The notes under the pieces: generated by a model
Told to the model about the DNA's origin: nothing
Databases searched by the model: none
The model's input: the letters and a program-made list of their open reading frames with translations, nothing else
In this document: positions 23,053 to 33,204 of the stretch, piece by piece
How positions within the stretch are numbered: the stretch's first letter is position 1
How the letters are laid out: every line of letters begins with the position of its first letter
Position numbers and translations under genes: made by a program
Source: Fragum whitleyi
Lineage: Eukaryota > Mollusca > Bivalvia > Cardiida > Cardiidae
Length of the DNA: 64,000 nt
Reading direction: 5' to 3'
Assembly: GCA_948146395.1 (NCBI GenBank)
Contig: OX411543.1
Coordinates: 53,734,017 to 53,798,016, forward strand

Positions 23053-23536
23053 AGGCAGTTTTTCTCCTGATTAATGCTCCAAGGAGCTTTACATAACATG
23101 GTCAGGGAGCTTTTATTTAGTATGCATTTTCCGATTTAAAAAAAAATCATTTTACTTATGTCTTTTAGGCCCTTTTCCCTTTAATTTGCAGTAAATGTCC
23201 TCTAAACAATCATATGAATGATTGTTTAGAGAAAATTCACATTAAATTAGAGAAGAAGTCTCAACAAGCTCTTAAAATTTAGGCATTTTAAGTAGGCTTT
23301 CTTAGTAAACAAGATGTGTTTGTGAAACACGAATGCCCCCGGAACGGCATTTTTTTTCAAAGTTTGACCTTGACAGATGACCTTGACCTTGACTTTGGTA
23401 CCAGCGGATGCGGATCATTGAGATCTATCATCATGCCAAATATTAGCTTTGTATCTTGAATAGGCTTGAAGATATTGGCAAGGTTAAGTTTTCGGGTTAA
23501 GTTTTCGGACAGACGGACGGACGGACAGACGGACGG

Positions 23537-23571
<35 letters not shown>

Positions 23572-23671
23572 GACACGAGTAAAACAATATGCCCCCGATC
23601 TCTCGATACGGGGGCATAAAAATGTAGGGGTGCAACTATTAGGGAGGGCGTTATTATTACAGGAAATACAG
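23053..23671. mobile_element. second copy of the same MITE, split by a type C element
   Basis: The body matches 17975-18278 (CATAACATGGTCAGGGAGCT, CTCTAAACAATCATATGAAT foldback, AATTTAGGCATTTTAAGTAG). The right end ATTACAGGAAATACAGTA is intact. The left TIR is degraded. The insertion 23310-23617 lies in an A-run. Confidence 0.82.
23310..23617 (-). mobile_element. hairpin-ended element, type C (ATGCCCCCG), nested in a MITE
   Basis: On the minus strand it begins ATGCCCCCGTATCGAGAGAT CGGGGGCAT (hairpin), then (CCGT/CTGT)n, AAGCCTATTCAAGATACAAA, and ends GTGTTTCACAAACACATCTTG. It interrupts a second copy of the MITE at 17975-18278, so both ends can be fixed: AAA on one side and AAAAA on the other. 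No coding potential. Confidence 0.85.
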
Positions 23672-23704
23672 TATCTATTACTGCAATTTCAGTGAGAATC
23701 TTTG

Positions 23705-23862
23705 TTTGTATGGGATTTTATGCCTATTTCAACATTTTTTCAGTTATACATTGGTGGCTGGAGCACCTAACAATGGATTCCTGGTATTTCTAACACCAGT
23801 ACTACCATAACATCTTTTCCTAGCCTCCAGCTGCTATCCAACATAGGTCAATGAGAATCTAT
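23705..23862 (-). mobile_element. tRNA-SINE 3' half
   Basis: Minus-oriented tail and body (CAGTTATACATTGGTGGCTG, GAGCACCTAACAATGGATTC, CTAGCCTCCAGCTGCTATCC). It begins about 35 bp after the end of a MITE. Confidence 0.75.
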
Positions 23863-23893
23863 AACAAAGGGTTTATGTAAGTATTTTAAAGTA

Positions 23894-24071
23894 CAGTCAA
23901 ACCTGTCTTAAGCAAGCACCTAAGGGACATTCAAAAAGTGCTTGCTTAAGACAGGTGCTTGTTTAATACAGGTCAATTTCAGAGCAATTGTTTCATTTGG
24001 GAACTCAGTGGCCGCTTGCTTAAGACTGGTTGCTTGCTGAATACAGGTGGCCGCTAAGACAGGTTTGACTG
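23894..24071. mobile_element. mariner-type MITE, 178 bp
   Basis: TIRs CAGTCAAACCTGTCTTAAGC and (inverted right end) CAGTCAAACCTGTCTTAGCG, flanked by TA at 23892-23893 and 24072-24073. Sub-terminal copies of GCTTGCTTAAGAC and AATACAGGT repeat inside. Confidence 0.86.
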
Positions 24072-24689
24072 TATAGATTCTCTAATCAATTATCCACATG
24101 GTTTCCTACCTGAAGCTGCACACTGACATTATTAAATTCTGTTCTCCTCTTTATGTCCTCCATCACAGATTACTGGTCAAACTTTCAAATTTCTAGTGTC
24201 AATCTTACATAAGAAGTGACAGCCTATAAAAAGAAAGATAAAAAGTTTAAGGCATGTTGTTGGTTTTTCGCTAATATCTTATAACTACAGCTTGTTCAAA
24301 GCTGTGGTTACAAGGATTTTGAAAAAAATTTATGATGTACAGTACTATACATTATTCTTTTACTAGAAATTATCTTTTTTGCTAACTAGAGGGTTTAGTA
24401 ATAAAATCAAGTTACCCGACAAAGTGATAGGGTATTTTTCTAGGCTTTATTTATTCAAAAACCACAAACTCATTTAATACCTTTGTACAAATCAAGGCCT
24501 TCTCTGGACTGAAGTTTCTTTTCGCCATCGCTTTCTCCAAATGGAAAAAAAAGGAGCCAAATTTATATTTTAGGACCCAAATTTGAAGCCATTTTTCTTC
24601 TAAAAGTTGTGCTTGATAAATTGTTATGTTCTTAGACCTATTATTAAATTCACAGTCCAAATTGGTTCTTTCAGGTTGAGGGGATATAG

Positions 24690-24835
24690 GCTCAGTGCAC
24701 AACATTTTGTCGAATGCCATGTCGTCAATACCACATTTCGTCGAATGAAACTACCTCAAATGGACAATTCGCCTAATACGACAGTAGGTCGAATAGAATT
24801 TTCAAAGGATGACACTTGGTCGAATAATCTTTACA
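24690..24835 (+). repeat. degenerate GTCGAAT repeats
   Basis: TTTTGTCGAATG, TTTCGTCGAATGA, AATTCGCCTAATA, TAGGTCGAATAG and TTGGTCGAATAA follow each other at 15-35 base steps. The reading frame stays open across them but looks non-protein. Confidence 0.5.
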
Positions 24836-25425
24836 ACGATAATATAGCTATAATTATGACTAAAGATAGGGTTACAAATAATGTTCACTTGAGAATGTTC
24901 GTTTTTACTCATGATGAATTGATGGTTGTATATTGTAGGTAATACTTTTTTTATCTCTTCTATCCTGTTTATTACTTGTGATACTTCTTGTCAGCTGTGC
25001 TTTAGAAGTTTATGTTAAACCAGATTTTATTTAGTTCGAGAGGGGGTCGTTAATGTACGCACAATGAATCTATTTATGAAAATGAAAAAACAGAGCATGC
25101 AAGGCAAGGCCACTTACGCGATCATTTTTCAACTTTAGAATACCAGAGCTTCTTTCGTTTATTGAAACGAATACATTTATTTGACCTACTATCCGATTCT
25201 GTCGAAGTTGACTCTCACTTGTCGTCGCAGCAATGGGTTGTACGGTGTGTAGTAGGGGGTATTAACTACTCTAAAAATAATGGAAGTATGGGGTTTTGTC
25301 CACTGTCAAAAATGGATGGAAGTTATGTGAAATCTGGGATAAGAGAAAAAAACTCGTATAGTCCACTCTATAAAATTTTGGTTGTGGGTTTTTGTTCCTG
25401 TGGGCTTTATTCCTACAATCATGAA

Positions 25426-25664
25426 CCCTTGCCGTGCTGAGACCGGAACATTCCTACTTTGGCAGGAGTTATTGACAAAGATTAACCTGCACATGTGTGT
25501 AGTCTGATCTTAGTCCACCCCCATGATCTGCCTTTTTAAACCAGAAAAAATATAATAATTATATTTTTGATATAAATACTTACTCATACTAAGTGCATTC
25601 AGTGCTTTGGGCCCTTTGATTTCAATGTAGATTTTGCAAAGGTTTTTATTCAGCATGACTAGGG
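25426..25664. mobile_element. piggyBac-like MITE, older copy
   Basis: CCCTTGCCGTGCTGAGACCG at the left, TTCAGCATGACTAGGG then TTAA at the right. The body keeps the TTTGGCAGGAG and GCACATGTGTGTAGTCTGAT landmarks. Confidence 0.8.
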
Positions 25665-26639
25665 TTAACATAGGCTAAGCCAAAAGAGACAGTGTAATTT
25701 CTTTTCAGTTTGCATTAACCTTGAAACTTGCCAAATTTGGGTTGATACATTTTACATTAATCATATATTTACATGGATAATTTCCATTTTTGTCTCTTTT
25801 AATTTCACTACAGTGCCACTAGAAACTTCCGTCTCCAGTGCTTTCAGGGCTTTAAATAATTATGACTTATTTTTACTATGAAAAGAGCCTGTAAATTCAA
25901 AAGATTGTACTAGCAATTTCTTCATTTTTCACAGTGTTTAACAAAGTTTTAATTATCTTTGGGGATGTCAAAAATCGAACTCAAAGTTTTGGAGAGAAAA
26001 AAACCTTTACAGTATACCCCTAATGGCCTAATGTAAAATATTGAATTTTGCTATTCTGGGCCCATGACTTAAAATTGTTAGTCCATTCCCTGGTTTAACC
26101 CTTTGCTGTTTAATCCCTGCTTTTTACGTGCCTGTGATTTTACGATTGTGAAAACATTGTGAAAAAAGAAGAAATTGCTTCTGACAAGCAATTTATTCTT
26201 TTTCCACACAGTTTTCTACCCTACTGAATGGTTATTTTTCAAATTAAATCCACTTTAAATTTTCGTCTGCAAAACCTTTGAATTTGGACAGGTCCAAAAT
26301 TTTGAAAAACAGGAAAGTGTTAAGGGTTAAGATCACTTTCCTATATTCTAGGTGTGACTTTTCAAGATGTAAGAACACCTACTGTTATCACCTAGTAGCT
26401 ACTTAAAGTCTTTTCTCTCACTGTAGTTCAGTTATATAGTGATAATTAGAGAACAATGACCTTACATCTGACCCGTCCATACTTGTTAGACAAAATCAAT
26501 CAAGATCATTTCAAATCTATATCATCGTGTCACAGCCTATAAGAGAATTTACTTAGCCCTGACTCTGGTTTGTGACCATGTTTGATGAATATAAGCACAT
26601 AGAAAATTGACATCTGTCTGTTAAATACATTTTCTCCAT

Positions 26640-27252
26640 CCTATCACAATAATTTTGTGCAGTCTGATAATGGGTCGCCCAAGGATCATTACAGTGAAAT
26701 TTGGTTGATATAAATCGCTAAGATTCTGAGAAAATAATTTTCAAAGTTTATACTACATAATATTTAGAGAAATCACCTATGACCATTAGACATAATTTTG
26801 ATCTAATCTCAACATTTTTCTGTAGTCTGAAAAAGGTTCAACAAAGGATCACTCCAATGAAATTTGTTTGATTTGCATCAGCTAGATTCTGAGAGACATA
26901 TTTTTCATCTGATCAAAATAAGTTTTTTTGTAGACTGAAAAAAGGGTCACCCAAGAATCATTCCGGTGAAATTTGGTTAGATATCCATCTACAATGTATA
27001 AGATTTTGTGAAAAGTCACATATTTCTAAATTTTATATGGAAATCAGACTTGCCCATTCTTGATTTTCATCAGCTCAAAAATACTTGAACAACTTTGAAA
27101 GAGTGTCTCCCAGGGATCATTCCTGTGAAGTTTGGTTGAAATTCATCCAGTTCCTGATTTCTAAAGAAAAAGTTTATAACCTGACGCAGGAAGGATGGGC
27201 GGATGGACAAGCACTACACCAATAGCCCCAGTGGCCTTTAGGCAGAAGAGCT
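26640..27252 (-). mobile_element. hairpin-ended element, type B, degenerate
   Basis: The right end AATAGCCCCAGTGGCCTTTA, GGCAGAAGAGCTAAAAA is a type B start on the minus strand. Units with GGGTCACCCAAGAATCATTC repeat about three times. The left boundary is uncertain. Confidence 0.6.
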
Positions 27253-27258
27253 AAAAAC

Positions 27259-29272
27259 TAGAAAGCCATGAATGGCTTGAGTCACTCCACAGGCTTGAAA
27301 TTCTTGTAAAAGCAAATAAATGTTTTGTCTAGATTTTTTAGATATTTGGGGTTCTACTGATGTTGAAAATGATTCCATCAGCTACATTCTGAGAAAATAA
27401 TTTTCATAGTTTCCACTATTTAACATATTGAGCAATGACCTCCGCCCATAAAATACATATTTTTCATCCAATCAAAATAATTTTTGATACACTGATAAAG
27501 GGTCACTCAAGGATCATACCAGTGAAATTTGGTTGATATCCAAAAATAAGATTATGAGAAAATGATTTGCAAATTTTCCACTATATAATATTTAGAGAAA
27601 TGACCTCTGCCCATAAAATGCATATTTTCCATCCGATCACAATGATTTTTAGTAGACTGATACAGGGTCACTCAAGGATCATTCCAGTGAAATTTGGTTG
27701 ATATCCATCTGTAACCTTCTGAGAAAATGATTTTCAAAGTTTCCACTAAATAACATATAGAGAAATGACCTCTGCCCATAAAATGCATATTTTCCATCCG
27801 ATCACAATGATTTTCTGTAGACTGATTAAGAGTCACCCAAGGATCATTCCAGTGATTTTTTGTTGATCAGGGTTTTCCTTGACGCAAAAAATGCGCGTCT
27901 TTGTCGCAATTTCAACTCAAATGACCCGCAAAAAAATTACCTGTGCGACATTTGTGACGCAAGTTTCAAAATAAAGCTCTGTGCTGTGAACATGTATGAT
28001 TGGAGATCTTTTTTCATAGATTTTCAGTTGGGTTAAAAATTGACATAACTCGCTTGTTAACAAGCGTCAGATACAATATTTCCGTGACCTCTGTAACTAG
28101 CCAAATTCTATTTTTAGATAGCTATAGGTACCTGATAAAATATGCAGACGGGTTATCGCGATTTAAACCACCTCAGACCCAATTTCCGGTCGTAAAATTT
28201 ACTGTAAACCAGACACCGGATCTTACATAATGCAACAACAAATAAAAGTGTGTAAACTTCCATCGTCTGCATTTGGGCCATTCTTTCAAAGGAACAACAA
28301 AATAGAGCTGTTTTAGCGAGTTTGATGATGATTACTATGGTCCACCTACCAAAGAAATCATTCGTCATTAAATCTGAATTTGTTTGATATTTTTATTTAT
28401 AGCTTGAATTCTCCGAGGGTTAAAATGTTTTTGACCTGTTCCAAAATTGGAGGAATGAACAACTAAACCCCGAAAAATATGAAATGTATATGGCTCTGAA
28501 GATGTTACAGTCTACTTTATTTTGTTTTTATGTGCTCCCTAAGCTTCTTTAAATTTGTCCCCCAAAATTGGGGAAATGACCCTCAATTCTAAAGGTATGG
28601 GGGTCACAATGACCCCCAAATTCTGAGGCCCAGGGAAAACCCTGGTTGATATCCATCAGTAACATTCTGAGAAAATGATTTTCAAAGTTTCCACAATATA
28701 ACATATAGAGAATTGACCTCTGCCCATAAAATGCATATTTTCCATCCGATCACAATGATTTTTTTGTACACTGATAAAGGGTCACTCAAGGATCATTCCA
28801 GTGAAATTTGGTTGATATCCATCAGTTACATTCTGAGAAAATGATTTCCAAAGTTTCCACTATATTACATATAGAGAATTGACCTCCGCCCATTAAATGC
28901 ATATTTTCCATCCAATCACAATGATTTTTTTGTAGACTGATAAAGGGTCACCTAAGGATCATTCATGTAAAATTTAATTGGTATCCATTGATTAGAATCT
29001 GAGAAAAGTCACTTTTTACCATATTTGGAAATTAGCCACGCCCATTTAATCCATGTTTTTCATTGGATCAAAATTTCTTGAACAGCTTTGAAAGAGGGTC
29101 ACCCAAGGATCATTCCTGTGGAGTTTGGTTGAAATCCATCCAGTAGTTTCTGAGGAGAAGATTTTTAAAGAAAAGTTTACGACCGGACGCACGCACGGAC
29201 GGACGGACGGACAGACGCACGACGGACACAACGCCATGACAATAGCCCCAGTGGCTTTCAGCCAGTGGAGCT
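27259..29272 (-). mobile_element. hairpin-ended element, type B (AGCTCCACTGGC), 2 kb
   Basis: On the minus strand it starts AGCTCCACTGGCTGAAAGCC, folding with GTGG, followed by CGTCCGTCCGTCCGTGCGTG. Tandem units of about 160-170 bp follow (GGATCATTCCAGTGAAATTT, CCATCCGATCACAATGATTT). It ends near GCCATTCATGGCTTTCTAG. One unit is split by a CAGGG-TIR element at 27868-28644. A second, adjoining type B element ends at 27252. Confidence 0.78.
27868..28644. mobile_element. CAGGG-TIR element, 777 bp
   Basis: Ends CAGGGTTTTCCTTGACGC and GGGAAAACCCTG, flanked by GTTGAT at 27862-27867 and 28645-28650. It splits a type B tandem unit whose neighbours show the uninterrupted TTGGTTGATATCC. The interior has GACGCAAAAAATGCGCGTC. 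No transposase recognised. Confidence 0.8.
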
Positions 29273-31374
29273 AAAAATTACCAATTGTTTGTCTTGAGGA
29301 AGGTCACTTCTCTGCAAATCATAACAGTCTGCAGAGCCCTGAATAAATGATATTGATAGTCAGATCATCCAAAGGAAGTACAAATCTTATGTATTGCTTT
29401 ATTACAATATTCAAAATGTACAGATTATTGAAGTGTTGTCATTTTGTATGGCATTGGACAACAAATCGGTGACTGACAGTGCCAAAGGGTTGTAACTGCT
29501 TGTAAAGATACAGGCAGTTACAAAAGTTTCTTGCTGATCCTTCAAAGTATTCAGGCGCTGATCAGAAGCCATACTATTCAAAATTATAACCCGATCTCAT
29601 TTGTTTTATTAACCATTTTGAACTGTTTCATAGTATATTAACTTGGCTCACTTTGCCGCAACAATTTAAGTGGAAAGTAGGGAGCATAAAATGTATGCTA
29701 AGACTGTATTTGATAATATGTTAAACGTACTGAGCCAATGAAATATTCAAGTTGAAGTACTGACCTGAAGCTACAATATTTGAAACTGAATAATCTGTAG
29801 TTTTGTTCTTTTACATCTCATTTCACAAATTTTACATTACAGTAACTAACTTTTTCCTGTACAATAGAGCTGATTGTTTTATTTAAATACATATAGCATG
29901 TATATATTACTGCAGTTAACCTTTTCTTTGCATCAGATTTAACAACAAACTATTTAATTATAGATGAATTTTGTCACAACATTTATAAAAAAAAATCACC
30001 AACAATTTTTCATTTCTAGATGGTATTTAGGTATCTAGTTGGTGTGTAAAGCATTAATATAATTAACCAATTTGAGTATTGCATTCGTGGCAAGCATGCT
30101 TAAACCATATTGATGTTTCAATAGTGTGAAACAAAATAGAAAAAGGTTTGTATGCAGAAAACAAGTTTAATCAAAAGTATGTTTTCCGCAATGATTTACA
30201 GATTATTGAATACCGCTGACACAATTTTTTTATTCAAATGATTTTACGATATATTTCTTTTTTACAACATACATTATACAGGGGTGTGGAAATAAGAGTT
30301 TTCTCCACTTGTCCCTGGACAAGTAAAAGTGGATTTTCTACTCGTCCAGAATCAAAATGAACTTGTCCGCTAAAGAGTAAATAGAAAAAAATGAAAAAAA
30401 CATTGCCTTTTGATGAAGAAAATGCTGGTATGGAGCATTTTCTTCATTAAAAACAATGTTTTCTACCCTGTGATATGAACATTAGGATGATTTCTCTCTT
30501 AATTCTTTTAAGTAACATTCCAAGATTTGCCCTGGTATTTACTTGTCCTTGGACAAGTGGCTTAGAAAAATTTACTTGTCCTCAAGTACAAAAGCCCGAG
30601 TCGGACAAGTCGGGCATGGGAATTCCACACCCCTGCATTATAGCACACGAAATACCATAATTAAACTTAAGTTGGATTTTTTGAGGGGACTCTAAAATAT
30701 GTAAATCTTGGACCAAGATTATTAATAGTTTGTTAGTACAAAAAATAAGAGTAAAATATACTCCTTGGCCCTATTACCGGTGGTCTAAATATAAATTGTC
30801 TGTGTTTAAGAATCTTTTGATTTTTTCTTTGAATATTGTATGTTATCACATCTATAGGCAAATCTTTCCTTAATCAAAATACTTTTGTTTCTAGGAAAAT
30901 GCATATTAAAAATAATCTTTGGTTTGAAATAAAATGACCCTTAAGATTTGCTGGAACTACTTTTGTACCAATTACCAGTGCACTAACAAAAACCTCCAAT
31001 GTTCACAACTTACGAACCCTTTCATAGACTTTTTATAGACAATTCAAATATTTTCTGTTGCAAACACTCCCTACCTTAAGTTTAACAAGAGAAACGCATA
31101 TACCACCATGTCTAAATTTTTTTTTCCTCTGTACAATAGTAAAATTGGTAGATGGATGCTGTAAAATCATAACAGGGTCTAGCAGGGACCAACCTTGTTT
31201 AATTATTATATAAACTGGATAAACCAAAATTTAGAAACATTGTCTGAAGTATTTATTTATTTGAAATTCGAAATTTATTACTACACCAGTAATTGGTATA
31301 CCCTGGTAATAGGGTAATTGAGCATATATTTATATAAAAAAAAAAAAAAAAAAATTGAAATAAATAGGGGTCTG
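28651..31374. other. end of type B element, unique spacer and hAT-like MITE
   Basis: After the type B element ends at 29272, the stretch 29280-30270 is AT-rich with no repeat I recognise. 30640-31374 is similar, apart from an A-run at 31336-31354. Confidence 0.55.
30279..30635. mobile_element. hAT-like MITE, 357 bp
   Basis: Ends CAGGGGTGTGGAA and TTCCACACCCCTG, flanked by the direct repeat CATTATA (30272-30278, 30636-30642). Inside are repeated ACTTGTCC/GGACAAGT motifs and a foldback AAGAAAATGCTGG…GGAGCATTTTCTTCATT. A degenerate relative lies at about 16500-16790 and a fragment at 40850-40885. Confidence 0.82.
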
Positions 31375-31465
31375 TTAGACTATAATTGGGGACTGATTTG
31401 AGGCCAGTTTGACCTTTTTTCTGAGTTGAGGGGCCGGTTTGACTATTTTTGGGGCCGGTTATACC
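31375..31465 (+). repeat. degenerate GGCCGGTTTGACT repeats, left of the LINE
   Basis: GAGGCCAGTTTGACCTTTTT, GAGGGGCCGGTTTGACTATT and TTTGGGGCCGGTTATACC in series. The same theme resumes at 32393-32460. Confidence 0.7.
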
Positions 31466-31504
31466 TGTTATACCTGCAGCCACACCCATTGAGTTCGGCC
31501 TAGG

Positions 31505-32392
31505 GGTTAATCGACTTAGTCATTGAAACCCCATAAACGTCTTGAAGATAAGGGTCCAAAGCATTTTTAAAACCGTTAACTGTGTCTTTTTCAATAATAC
31601 AATCTGGAAGTCTGTTCCAGGCATTGATAACTCTCTGGCTGAAGAAGTGCTGTCTGATATTTAACATTGCACATGGTTTGGCTAGTTTTAAAGAATTTCC
31701 TCTTGTTGATGATACATTTTATGTGAAGAGATGGTCACAGTTGATGCCTTCTTTACCTTTAAGGATTTTGAATGTTTCAATTCAATTCTGTGTCTTCTTA
31801 GTTCAAGAGTGGTTAAATGTAGGTCTTTAAGTCTGTCGTGATATGTTAGATGGGAAAGTTCTGGTATGAGTTTAGTTGCTCTGTGTTGTACTTGTTCCAA
31901 AAGTTCAATATCTTTTTTCAATGAAGGATTCCAGGCTTGTATACAATATTCAAGCTTTGGTCTAACAAGTCCCTTATACAGTCTTAAAATAGTGTGCTTG
32001 TCTCTTGATACTATGTGGCGTTTAATCATTCAGAGAGTCATATTTGCCTTTTTAGCTGCACTTACGCATTGCTTTGATGGCTTTAAGTCGTTTGAAATTA
32101 TAATTCCTAAATCGGTTTCTTCTGTTACATTTTCTAGTTGTTGATTGTTCATGGTATACACATGGTTACTATTATTGTGACCTATGTGTACAGTCTTGCA
32201 TTTGTTAACATTAAAAACCATTTGCCATTCCTCGGACCATTTACAGAGGTTGTCCACATCATTTTGCAAAATAGAGATTTCACTATCAGATGGTACTGAG
32301 CGATACGCCTTGCAGTCATCAGCGAATTTCTGAATAAAGCTGTTAATGATATTGCCAATGTCATTCACGAAAATCAGGAATAAAGTAGGTCC
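31505..32392 (-). pseudogene. 5'-truncated LINE reverse transcriptase, broken
   Basis: Read on the minus strand, this is the C-terminal half of a non-LTR (jockey/CR1-like) reverse transcriptase. Landmarks in order: GPTLFLIFVNDIG, the catalytic FADD box (32326-32315), the NVNKCK region, LYKGLVRPKLEYCIQAWNPS, then FFSQRVINAWNRLP and a C-terminus ending in SINP. It is disabled by an in-frame TGA at about 32028, where the family pattern expects arginine (CGA to TGA), and by a frameshift near 31700-31750. Sequence before the FADD domain is absent, the usual 5' truncation. The two flanks are degenerate GGCCGGTTTGACT repeats. Confidence 0.88.
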
Positions 32393-32460
32393 CGGTTTGA
32401 CCGTTTGGGGGCCGGTTTGACTGGGGCCGATTTAATGAGGGGCCGGTTTGACTGGTTTCC
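32393..32460 (+). repeat. degenerate GGCCGGTTTGACT repeats, right of the LINE
   Basis: CGGTTTGACCGTTTGGGGGC, CGGTTTGACTGGGGCCGATT and GGGGCCGGTTTGACTGGTTT. Together with 31375-31465 it frames the LINE fragment. Confidence 0.7.
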
Positions 32461-32984
32461 ACTGATATACTAAGGAAGATTACCGTGGGGTTATGTGGCT
32501 GAATGGCCGAAAACGACAAGTGGAATATCTAAGGTGTGAACAGACACAATTGAGAATAACCATCAACAATCAATGTACAAAGTTAAAAACGAAACCGGAA
32601 ACGATCATTTTGTAATTTTTAGTTTTACAAAGCGAATATTTCATTTATCATTTTCAAAAAAAAGTACGTATTTTTACAAGAGTTAATTAAATGAGATTGA
32701 ATGTCGGTGTACACATCGATTACCTTAATGCCTACATGGTAATCAGTGCATAGAGAAATCGTGCTCTCTTTCGACATTAGCGGACGCTCTGTCGACATCC
32801 GGTATCAAAGAAGAAAATAACAATATCAGATTCTAAAAATAAAAAAAAAATAAAAATCCTGAAAGATGATTCATTCAATTATTCAGACCAAAATAAATGT
32901 TTCATTCAATTGAGTTTTGTACTTTTTCTTTGGATTAGAAAATCGGAGTCTAATGGGTTCAGTTGCTATGAACAAATAACAAGT

Positions 32985-33055
32985 TCGACCAATCGATTGA
33001 ATGTTATGAATTCGAAATATCCAATCAAATTGTACCCGCCATTCGTTTGAACGAT
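32985..33055 (+). promoter_or_regulatory. G2/M-type promoter module of cyclin B: two CCAAT boxes and a CHR-like TTTGAA
   Basis: CCAAT occurs at 32989-32993 and 33021-33025, same orientation, 32 bp apart. TTTGAA follows at 33046-33051, with a C-rich CCGCC five bases before it at 33036-33040. Established for vertebrate CCNB1, CCNB2, CDC25C and similar genes: NF-Y sites 31-33 bp apart plus a CDE/CHR element (CHR core TTTGAA) bound by DREAM and B-MYB complexes. That this module drives the gene is inferred from its position 130-190 bp before the ATG. Confidence 0.62.
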
Positions 33056-33139
33056 CCCGCACTGACTTGTTAGTCTTGTACGAATGATGCACTCTTCGGA
33101 TGTTGTAACCGTTGTGTTTGCGTTTTAACCAGTTTATTT

Positions 33140-33181
33140 ATGTTCTACTTTGAAGCTGATTGTGTGATACGTTTAAAATGA
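33140..33181 (+). other. short upstream ORF whose stop overlaps the cyclin B start
   Basis: ATG at 33140 opens 13 codons ([13 protein letters not shown]), and its TGA at 33179-33181 overlaps the cyclin ATG at 33178-33180. It lies in the 5'UTR only if transcription starts upstream of 33140, which the promoter position suggests. A second tiny ORF (ATG TTG TAA) lies just upstream, near 33099. Confidence 0.45.
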
Positions 33182-33204
33182 ATGTAACTACTCGAGCTGC
33201 ATCT
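33178..33204 (+). CDS. CCNB: cyclin B coding exon 1
   Basis: Encodes MNVTTRAAS and ends at a strong donor (TCT|GTAAGT), phase 0. The ATG sits in AAAATGA, so it overlaps the stop of an upstream ORF. Exon 1 is too short to recognise by homology. It is assigned because it lies about 130 bp downstream of a G2/M-type promoter, has the right phase and opens the frame completed by exon 2. Exon 2 has its own internal ATG (38656), which could serve as an alternative start and would still keep the destruction box. Confidence 0.82.

Noticed and set aside
23357..23635. ORF with [20 protein letters not shown] repeats
   Set aside because: It is only the translation of a (GACA/GACG)n stretch in a type C element; the same applies at 37639, 39305, 22287 and 29046.
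31582..31830. Plus-strand ORF
   Set aside because: Antisense shadow of the LINE reverse transcriptase.
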